Positions 31,410-37,695 of a stretch of DNA of 37,695 nucleotides are shown one piece after another. The notes under the pieces are model-generated. The model did not search any database. It was not told the DNA's origin and saw only the letters and a list, made by a program, of their open reading frames with translations. Both the position numbers and the translations under genes were made by a program. How positions within the stretch are numbered: the stretch's first letter is position 1; every line of letters starts with the position of its first letter. Source of the DNA: Clostridia bacterium (GTDB taxonomy: Bacteria > Bacillota > Clostridia > Christensenellales > CAG-314); contig JAFVYC010000041.1 of the NCBI GenBank assembly GCA_017500855.1, forward strand, positions 1 to 37,695, written 5' to 3'.

Positions 31410-33353
31410 ATGAAAACAAAACGTTTTTTGGCGCTTTTGCTACTGGCTTGTTTGCTACTTTCCTTGGTGGGATGTGTTGAACCACAGGAAATTCACAAAT
31501 GCACTAGCGCTTGCGAAGAATGCGGTGGATGCTTGAACGCATCCTGCACGGAACCAATGTGCAAAACAAAGTGCGACTGCCAACAACTTGGAGAACACCA
31601 GTGCGACAGCAAGTGTTCGGAATGTGGGCTTTGCACCGACTACCTGTGTGGCGAAGATGCTTGCCAAAACAAGTGCCAAGGTCACCACGCTTGCCAAAGC
31701 GTTTGCCCAACTTGTGGAAAGTGCCAAGACGCAGTTTGCCCAAGCCCTGCTTGCGCTGAAAAATGCCCCGGTCACCACGAATGCACAAGCATTTGCGCCG
31801 TTTGCGGAAAGTGCCTTGACCAAACTTGCAGAGAAGACGCTTGCGCCGACAAGTGCCACGGCCACTACGTTCCAGCTCACGTTTGCGAAAGCGCTTGCAC
31901 GCTGTGCGGAAAATGCACCGACCAAGAATGCACCGAGGACGAGTGCTTGAACAAATGCACTTGCCGTCATGCAAACTACGCACCGCACGCGACGGAACAA
32001 ATGCCACGAATTGACATCAACAGTCACAGCGGAAGCAACGAATGGGCAACCAAGTACAACCGTCAAGACAAAATTGATGGCAAAGTAGACTACGTGGATG
32101 CCGACGTTTCCGTTTCCAACTGCGACCCCGACTGGGCGCTTACCGACACACTTTGCGAAGTAAAAGTGCGTGGTAACTACACGTTGGAATACCCACAAAA
32201 GCCAATTCGCTTGAAGTTCAACAAAAAGCAAGCAATGCTTGGTTTGAACGGTGGTCAAAAGTTCAAGAGTTGGGTTTTGCTTGCCGACTGGAAAGACCTT
32301 GCAAAACAAAACAACGCAACAACGTTCCTTCTTTCCAAGTACATTTTGGAAACTGACGGCTACTACGCAAGCGACTACTTGCCTGTGGAAGTATACTTGA
32401 ACGGTCAGTACTGGGGAATCTACTTGCTGGTTGAACAACAACAAGCCAACGAAGGACGTGGCGACGTTGTGGAAGCAGAGGACGACTACCAAGGTGTGGA
32501 CATTGGCTACTACTTCGAATACGACGGCTACTGGAACTTGGAAGACGTGAACAAAGGTGGCGACTACACCTTCACCATGAACTACGGTGGAGTTTCCATC
32601 CCCACACCAAACCGTGGAAACGTTTGGCCGGGCAACAACGGCTACACCATCAAGAGCGAAGTGACCAACCCAACGGCGCAAACACAGTTCATTTCCAGCT
32701 ACATGACCAACGTGTTCAAACTTGTGTACCAAGCAACGCACAAAAACACCTTCTACAAATTCAATTCCGACTACACTGCTTTGGAAAAGACAAGCGCACC
32801 TGCCGACATTGCCGAATACCTCAACCAATACATCGACTTGCAATCCTTTGTAGACATGTACATTTTGCAAGAAATTGTGTGCGACATGGACATTTCTTGG
32901 TCTAGCTTCTACATGTCGGTAGACTTCAGCGCAGAAGGCGACAGACGCTTGCAATTGCAATCACCTTGGGACAAAGACTCGGCGTTTGGTATCACCGTGC
33001 GCACGGGCGACAACGGAGCGCTCTCCGACGACAAACTGTGGGCAGCAAACACAGCAAACCCATGGCTTTCGATGTTTGCAACCAAGGATTGGTTCAACGA
33101 CCTTGTAAAGCAAAAGTGGCAAGAACTCAAAGCAATGAACATGAAGGAAGAAGTGCTTGCGGAAATCACACGCACGGCAAACATGTACGTGGATGAATAC
33201 GCAAGACACTACAACCGTTGGTCGGGCCGTCTTAGCGGACACGGCGAAGTTATTTGGGAAATCAACCAAATGAGAACGCAAAAAGCAGCAGCCGAATGGC
33301 ACCGTGATTGGTTGGAAGCTCGCCTTGACTTGCTGGATTCTTACTGGGGCTAG
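31410..33353 (+). CDS. Lipoprotein with Cys-rich repeats and CotH kinase domain
   Basis: This 647-residue protein has a lipoprotein signal (hydrophobic residues 5-20, lipobox LVGC with Cys22). Residues about 29-190 hold five tandem repeats of about 30 residues with the pattern HxC-x3-C-x2-C-x2-C-x4-C-x4-C-x3-C, most ending in KCxGH. Residues about 240-640 are a CotH domain: VRGNYTLEYPQKPIRLKF, VEVYLNGQYWGIYLLVEQ and SPWDKDSAFG (518-527), the last matching the CotH metal-site Asp motif (Asp521, Asp523). CotH proteins are atypical protein kinases first found in spore coats. Here the enzyme would be anchored outside the cell membrane. ATG 31410 has AAAGGAG upstream. Confidence 0.92.
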   Translation: MKTKRFLALLLLACLLLSLVGCVEPQEIHKCTSACEECGGCLNASCTEPMCKTKCDCQQLGEHQCDSKCSECGLCTDYLCGEDACQNKCQGHHACQSVCPTCGKCQDAVCPSPACAEKCPGHHECTSICAVCGKCLDQTCREDACADKCHGHYVPAHVCESACTLCGKCTDQECTEDECLNKCTCRHANYAPHATEQMPRIDINSHSGSNEWATKYNRQDKIDGKVDYVDADVSVSNCDPDWALTDTLCEVKVRGNYTLEYPQKPIRLKFNKKQAMLGLNGGQKFKSWVLLADWKDLAKQNNATTFLLSKYILETDGYYASDYLPVEVYLNGQYWGIYLLVEQQQANEGRGDVVEAEDDYQGVDIGYYFEYDGYWNLEDVNKGGDYTFTMNYGGVSIPTPNRGNVWPGNNGYTIKSEVTNPTAQTQFISSYMTNVFKLVYQATHKNTFYKFNSDYTALEKTSAPADIAEYLNQYIDLQSFVDMYILQEIVCDMDISWSSFYMSVDFSAEGDRRLQLQSPWDKDSAFGITVRTGDNGALSDDKLWAANTANPWLSMFATKDWFNDLVKQKWQELKAMNMKEEVLAEITRTANMYVDEYARHYNRWSGRLSGHGEVIWEINQMRTQKAAAEWHRDWLEARLDLLDSYWG

Positions 33354-33483
33354 AAAAAACTGGAAAAATGGCAAATTTGCCAACACGTACTGCAAAATTG
33401 CAACAAAAGTCGGCTTGATTGCTCAACTTGTGGCAAATTGCAACAACACGTGCAAAAACCCACAAAAGTGGCAACACGTGTGC

Positions 33484-33518
33484 AAAAACTCCCCCTTGTT
33501 TGGGGGAGTTTTTTTTGT
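33484..33518 (+). terminator. Terminator after the CotH-domain gene
   Basis: AAAACTCCCCC pairs with GGGGGAGTTTT around a short T-rich loop, followed by a T run. It is one of the strongest hairpins in the window. Confidence 0.92.
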
Positions 33519-33680
33519 TGGATAAAACGGCTGTTGCAATTGCATTGGGCAAAGGCTAAACTTTGCCAACAACCTTCCGGATGGGCAACTTTGCAGTTGC
33601 TATCTAACAACAAACTTTAGTTGGCAATCACGGCAAAAGGACAAAATTACAAAATGTTTGCAAACAATTTGCAATTTTTG

Positions 33681-33709
33681 TTGAAAAACTGCCAAATGTA
33701 TGCTACAAT
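33681..33709 (+). promoter_or_regulatory. Promoter of dut
   Basis: TTGAAA, 17 nt and TACAAT with a TGC extension, 42 nt before the start codon. Confidence 0.8.
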
Positions 33710-33751
33710 GCTAGCAACGACACTTTGCAATTTGCAAAAGGGGACAAAAAC

Positions 33752-34225
33752 ATGAGAACTTTGGCAAAATTCCAAAAGGTAGATTGGGAAATCTACAGCC
33801 AACACGGCGACCAACAAACCTACGACGACATCAAACTGCCCAAGCGTGCCACAACCAAAAGCGCAGGCTACGACTTTTTTGCGCCAACAACGCTTGTTGT
33901 TGAACCGCAACAAACAATAACCGTGGCAACGGGCATTCGTGCGTTCATGCCGGACAGTTGGGTGCTGATGATTTACCCACGCAGTGGGCTTGGCTTCAAG
34001 TACAAACTGCGCTTGAACAACACGGTGGGAATTATTGATGCCGACTACGTCAATTCCGACAACCAGGGGCACATTTTTGTGCGCATGACCAACGAAAGCG
34101 ACAAGCAATTGGTTGTGGAAAAGGGCACGGCGTTTGCGCAAGGCATCTTCACTCAGTACTTGCTGACGGAAGACGACGACGTGACGGAAATTCGCAACGG
34201 TGGGCTTGGTTCTACCACAAAATAG
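33752..34225 (+). CDS. dut: dUTP diphosphatase
   Basis: This 157-residue trimer-type dUTPase hydrolyses dUTP to dUMP and diphosphate, keeping uracil out of DNA. The five motifs are visible in order: KSAGYDFFA, PRSGLGFKYKL, GIIDADYVNS (catalytic Asp), GTAFAQGIF and RNGGLGSTTK. The last differs from the usual RGxGGFGSTG in having Leu for the stacking Phe. GGGG lies upstream of ATG 33752. It is only 9 nt from the TIR-like/TPR-like gene and must share its transcript. Confidence 0.95.
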   Translation: MRTLAKFQKVDWEIYSQHGDQQTYDDIKLPKRATTKSAGYDFFAPTTLVVEPQQTITVATGIRAFMPDSWVLMIYPRSGLGFKYKLRLNNTVGIIDADYVNSDNQGHIFVRMTNESDKQLVVEKGTAFAQGIFTQYLLTEDDDVTEIRNGGLGSTTK

Positions 34226-34234
34226 GGGACACGT

Positions 34235-36961
34235 ATGAAAAAAGTAACCATTTTTTTGGCGTACCACAAGGATGAACTTGCAAGCGACACAAACCGAATT
34301 GTCAACTTTGTGTACAAGCTCAACGAAGTGTACGAAAACAGAGACGTGGAATTTGCAACGGTGGACTGCAACGAGGTTGACCAAAACCAACTTGTTGCGC
34401 AACTTGAGCAATGTGAAATTGCCTTTGTGCTGGTTAGCCAACACGTGGACAGGCGCATTTTCGATGTCACTTTCGACGTGTTCAAAAGGCTTGGAACGCC
34501 CAAAATAACAACGTTCTTCAAGTACCAACACGACGTCAACGAAGCAACCGGCGAAGTGAAGGAATTTTTGGATTTTTTGGACACGCAACTGCACCACTAC
34601 TACAAGGTGTACAACCACATCGACTCGCTAAAACTGCACATTTTGATGCAAGTCAAGCGACTTGGTTTGGACTTTGTTTCGCCACAGTTGCAGGGAAAGG
34701 ACATTTGTGTGGACGGTCAATCCATTGCCAACACAAGCAACTTGGGTGTGTTTGCCAAAAACGCATCCCTTGCCGACGTTGAACACCAACTTGCCCAAGC
34801 GAACAGCCAAATCAACGGCATTATTGCCGAGCTTCAAACTGCGCCCGACAGCCAACGGGATGCGCTTGTGCAACAACTTGCAGGGCTTTCGCAACACAAA
34901 AGCCAACTTGCCGAAAAACTTGGCGAAATGCAAAAGCAAGTGTTGGAAACGCTGTTGGATTTGTACAACACCACTGCCGACGACGGCGCAAGCCAACGCC
35001 AAATTGTTGCCAGCCGTTACATGGATGCAGGTCAATGGGACAAGGCAAAACAGGTTCTCAACAAAGACGCCATTTTGTTGGATTTGAAAACCAACTGCCA
35101 AAATGCCGACATGTTGAAGCAAGCCACCGAGCAAGCCTACAAAAAGGTGCAACAAAACGTGGAGGAATTGTTGCAACGCATTGTGGTGCTCAAGCAAGAA
35201 GGGCTTACCGAAGCAAGCGTTGCTGAAGTTTCCGAACTGTACCAAATTGCATTTGCGCATGCATCGGAACGCAACCTTGGCTTGGACGGATTTGTGGAGT
35301 ACGTGGAGTTTTTGACAACGCAAAACCGTGCGCAAGAAGCGCTTTCCGTGGGCAACGCCGTTGAGCAATCGTGGCAAAATTGTTGCAAGCTTCCACACAT
35401 AAAACAAATGAGTTTCTACATGCTGATGCAACGAAGCGCCATTGCTTTGTACAACAGCGAACTTGTGGAAAGGTACACAAACTTGATGGAGCAACACTTC
35501 CGTGATGCCGGCAACTACTACAACGGCACCAACTACGTGCTGTTTTTGATGGCGTTACTGCAACGGTCGCAGTACATTGCCACAGCCAACCCAAACCAAC
35601 AATTGCAGTTGGAAATTTTGAACAAAGGGTTGGAACACGCAAAAACTCTGGCACGCATTGCGCCGGACACGGGTGGGCAGTTTGTGCAAATTTTCCAAAC
35701 TCAACTGATGCTTTGCTCGATGAACAGCCTAGACGAGGACGTCATCCGTCAAGTTATTGCAACAATGGAAACGTCCATCAAGGCATCCACCGAAGAATTG
35801 CTACAAGCAACGCCTTCGCTACGGGTGGACTACACCATGGCGTGTGGAATTTTGGCAATTATGCACGCCGCCATCGACGAAATGGAGCAAAGCGACTGCT
35901 ACATGAAAAACTACGAAACGTCGCTACAAGTGGTGGAAGGGCTTGCACGTGTCAACCCCGAAGCCTTTGCGCCAGCCTTGACACAACTGCGCACCTTGAA
36001 AATGATGATGGCTTCTGTCATGATGGATTTGGACGACGATGCATCGGACGACGACTTGGACGAAGTGGAACAACAGGTTTTGCAGTACGTGCAGTCCATG
36101 CAAGAATTTGCCGAAGCCAAACCGGACATGTACACCATTCCGCTTGCCGAATCCTACCAGCAGTACGCCGATTTGTGCTTTGCCAAGGGGCAAGAACACC
36201 TTGCCGTGACACACTACTTCCAATGCATCGAACTACTGCAAAGCCAATTGGACACAAACACCGACAAGGCTTTGCCACTTGTGGGCAAAATGGCAGGCAA
36301 ACTGATTTGCCAAATTGTGCAAACGATGGAATACGGCGCCGAAGAATTGACAAACCAAACGGCAAGCCAACACATCAACACTGCGCAACAACTGCTTGCC
36401 GACACAACACGGCAAATTGACCAACTTTCCCGTGGGAAGGACAGGATTTTCCAACCAAAAGACCGTGCAAGGGCGTACGCTGAAATTGCTCGTGCATTCG
36501 ACTTCGAGTGCGACCAAGATTGGGAAATTGCCCTAGACAACGTGGAAGCAGAAGAACTGCCGGAAAACGTTTTGCAACCAATTGTTGTGCAAGCGCTGAC
36601 TGCAAAGTTCCAAAGTCAATTCCAACGCCAACCGGAACCGTTTTGGCAACCGACAATTGACAAAACCAACCCCGACCACCGTGCAAGGTTGTTGGGCTAC
36701 GCAATGTTCTACTACACCAAGAGTTTGCAAATTCTTGAAAGCGCACAACTGTTGGAAGGCGACTGCTTGCAAGAACTGTTGGACGTTTGCGCCGACATTC
36801 TCGTTTTGACCTACTCCAACGACAGGTTGTACGACTGCAACTACGCAATGCGCTACCTAGAACTGTTTTGCGCTTGCCAAAAGCAACACAAAATTTCCGC
36901 CGAAAAACTGCTGGATGGCGCAAAACTTGCCATCGTTACCTTGATGGAAGACGTGGAATAA
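34235..36961 (+). CDS. Large TIR-like/DUF4062-like protein with helical (TPR-like) repeats
   Basis: This 908-residue protein begins with an alpha/beta domain at about residues 1-145 (VTIFLAYHKDELA for strand A, CEIAFVLVSQHVD for the central strand, RLGTPKITTFF for the next) that resembles TIR-like/DUF4062 modules. Residue Thr79 stands where the neighbour at 37029 has Glu79, so this copy may be non-enzymatic. Residues about 178-240 are a predicted coiled coil. Residues about 245-900 are all-helical with TPR-like pairs (AGQWDKAKQVLN, QQYADLCFAKGQEHLAVTHYFQCIELL). No signal peptide or transmembrane helix is seen. The start is 9 nt after dut, and a GGGGACACGT site precedes it. It is probably a sensor or scaffold for the small TIR-like protein downstream. 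Confidence 0.8.
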   Translation: MKKVTIFLAYHKDELASDTNRIVNFVYKLNEVYENRDVEFATVDCNEVDQNQLVAQLEQCEIAFVLVSQHVDRRIFDVTFDVFKRLGTPKITTFFKYQHDVNEATGEVKEFLDFLDTQLHHYYKVYNHIDSLKLHILMQVKRLGLDFVSPQLQGKDICVDGQSIANTSNLGVFAKNASLADVEHQLAQANSQINGIIAELQTAPDSQRDALVQQLAGLSQHKSQLAEKLGEMQKQVLETLLDLYNTTADDGASQRQIVASRYMDAGQWDKAKQVLNKDAILLDLKTNCQNADMLKQATEQAYKKVQQNVEELLQRIVVLKQEGLTEASVAEVSELYQIAFAHASERNLGLDGFVEYVEFLTTQNRAQEALSVGNAVEQSWQNCCKLPHIKQMSFYMLMQRSAIALYNSELVERYTNLMEQHFRDAGNYYNGTNYVLFLMALLQRSQYIATANPNQQLQLEILNKGLEHAKTLARIAPDTGGQFVQIFQTQLMLCSMNSLDEDVIRQVIATMETSIKASTEELLQATPSLRVDYTMACGILAIMHAAIDEMEQSDCYMKNYETSLQVVEGLARVNPEAFAPALTQLRTLKMMMASVMMDLDDDASDDDLDEVEQQVLQYVQSMQEFAEAKPDMYTIPLAESYQQYADLCFAKGQEHLAVTHYFQCIELLQSQLDTNTDKALPLVGKMAGKLICQIVQTMEYGAEELTNQTASQHINTAQQLLADTTRQIDQLSRGKDRIFQPKDRARAYAEIARAFDFECDQDWEIALDNVEAEELPENVLQPIVVQALTAKFQSQFQRQPEPFWQPTIDKTNPDHRARLLGYAMFYYTKSLQILESAQLLEGDCLQELLDVCADILVLTYSNDRLYDCNYAMRYLELFCACQKQHKISAEKLLDGAKLAIVTLMEDVE

Positions 36962-36976
36962 CACACAAAAATCAGC

Positions 36977-37004
36977 AAAATCCCCACCACGGGTGCGGAT
37001 TTTT
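36977..37004 (+). terminator. Hairpin between the TIR-like genes
   Basis: AAAATCC pairs with GGATTTT around a CACC/GGGTG inner stem, followed by TTTTTGC. It could end or attenuate transcription before the last gene. It contains the CCACCACGGGTG motif seen elsewhere. Confidence 0.6.
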
Positions 37005-37028
37005 GCAACAAAACAAGGAACAAAACAA

Positions 37029-37457
37029 ATGAAACACACACAAATTTTTTTGGCATCGTCCATTGTGGAATTCGAGGACGAGCGAGAAGCCATTGGCGCA
37101 TGCCTGTACAAAAGCCTGCCGGGGGTGCGAATTGTAGACTGCACCTACACCGACAGTAGCATTTCCACGGAAGGTTCGCAAAGCGTACTCAACAAAATGT
37201 TGCAACAAAGCGACTGCGCCGTGTTTTTGTTTGGCAAAAAGTTGGGCTACTACACGCAAATGGAATTTGAAATTGCCCAAAAGCAGTTTGCCGAAACGGG
37301 CAAACCCAAAATTTTTGTGTTTTGCCAACACTACGATGGCGAAATTTCGCCACACGTGTTGCAACTTTTGACGTTGCACAAGCAACCTCACTTTGCCTTT
37401 GGCAACTTTGACGAGGTACTTGCCTACATCAAAACAAACACAGCCTTGTTTTGCTAG
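37029..37457 (+). CDS. Small stand-alone TIR-like/DUF4062-like protein
   Basis: This 142-residue single-domain protein has TQIFLASSIVEFEDEREAI for strand A and the first helix, DCAVFLFGKKLGYYTQMEFEIA with Glu79 and Glu81 on the helix where TIR-type enzymes carry their catalytic Glu, and GKPKIFVFCQ for the following strand. It lacks any sensor domain, so it probably acts with the 908-residue neighbour, whose N-terminal domain has the same core (GTPKITTFF). AGGA lies 8 nt before ATG 37029. Transcription may come from the dut promoter through an attenuating hairpin. Confidence 0.8.
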   Translation: MKHTQIFLASSIVEFEDEREAIGACLYKSLPGVRIVDCTYTDSSISTEGSQSVLNKMLQQSDCAVFLFGKKLGYYTQMEFEIAQKQFAETGKPKIFVFCQHYDGEISPHVLQLLTLHKQPHFAFGNFDEVLAYIKTNTALFC

Positions 37458-37479
37458 AACAAACACAAAACGCCTGCAC

Positions 37480-37690
37480 TTAGCGTGATGCTCTTTACGG
37501 AGCATTCACGCTAAACGATGTTTGCCCTTCTTGGCAAGTGATGTTGCCTTCGGCAGTGATGCTCACTGCGTGAATGATGTTGTGCCTTCGGCACAGTGGG
37601 CAAACATCACATCACTGCGAGCATTTGCGAGCAACATCACTATGCGTAGCATAACATCACTTTTGCGTTAGCAAAAACATCACTAACAGA
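37480..37690. repeat. Array of short hairpins linked by AGTGATGTT / AACATCACT
   Basis: At least six small stems are packed together: TTAGCGTGA...TCACGCTAA (37480-37514), TTGCC/GGCAA, TGCC-TTCG-GGCA, TGTGCC-TTCG-GGCACA, TATGC/GCATA and TTTTGC/GCAAAA. The linkers read GTGATG in the left half and CATCAC in the right half. An 11-bp outer stem, GATGTTTGCCC (37517-37527) with GGGCAAACATC (37598-37608), encloses three of them, so the whole can fold as a branched structure or cruciform. It ends near the right edge and may continue. Confidence 0.85.
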
Positions 37691-37695
37691 AAAAA

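Noticed and set aside
31455..32960. 501-codon frame opposite the CotH-domain gene
   Set aside because: It is an antisense frame over a gene with clear lipobox, Cys repeats and CotH motifs; it has no promoter or ribosome site.
37480..37690. CRISPR array
   Set aside because: The constant parts are only about 9 bp, their orientation inverts half way, and the intervening parts are self-complementary hairpins rather than unique spacers. No cas gene is present.

Overview
The window looks like a chromosome segment of a low-to-mid GC member of the Bacillota, probably an uncultured gut-type Clostridia. The signs are strong AGGAGG-type ribosome binding sites, many near-perfect sigma-A promoters (TTGACA, 17 nt, TATAAT), PepV, a C+ type S18, a clustered rpsF-ssb-rpsR, a CotH-domain lipoprotein and a FakA/DegV pair. 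Most of the window (about 8.7-37.7 kb) shares a marked word bias (TTGCAA, GGCAAA, CAAC), with TAG and TAA as the usual stops and TGA rare. Two stretches are more AT-rich and lack this bias, which suggests transfer: a restriction island (1-7.4 kb) and a small XRE/membrane-peptide module (10.15-10.8 kb).

Layout. (1) 1-7.4 kb, all minus strand: an XRE control-type regulator, two overlapping paralogous m5C methyltransferases, an McrB-like GTPase with an EVE/PUA-like segment, an McrC-like nuclease, a third m5C methyltransferase, a Nudix gene with an early amber codon, and a partial gene cut by the left edge. This is a LlaJI/BsuMI-like McrBC restriction operon. (2) 7.7-10 kb: a membrane-anchored XRE protein and a FliB-type Cys-rich lysine N-methylase-like protein. 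(3) 10.2-10.7 kb: a 49-residue membrane protein and a divergent XRE regulator with two matching palindromic operators. (4) 10.9-14.5 kb: gltX, a radC-like gene and pepV. (5) 14.7-21.1 kb: nine tandem paralogues of a small membrane protein with a C-terminal SHOCT domain (called SH1 to SH9 from left to right). Eight have their own consensus promoter, each is followed by its own terminator, and one is broken by a nonsense codon. (6) 21.2-26.3 kb: a coupled three-gene operon of HAD-FakA fusion, TIR-LRR protein and DegV/FakB. (7) 26.5-29.5 kb: a four-TM membrane protein, a 16-residue-repeat beta protein (beta-flower-like) and an orphan HicB-domain protein. (8) 29.8-30.9 kb: rpsF-ssb-rpsR with a probable S6:S18 leader. 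(9) 31.4-33.4 kb: a lipoprotein with five Cys-rich repeats and a CotH kinase domain. (10) 33.7-37.5 kb: dut, a 908-residue TIR-like/TPR-like protein and a small stand-alone TIR-like protein. (11) 37.48 kb to the end: an array of short hairpins linked by AGTGATGTT / AACATCACT.

The most novel-looking units are the SHOCT cassette array, which has a nearly constant 3' end and variable membrane part, and the fatty-acid-kinase operon that carries a TIR-LRR protein between its kinase and its acyl-binding subunit. All calls come from reading the sequence by eye. No search, alignment or structure prediction was run.
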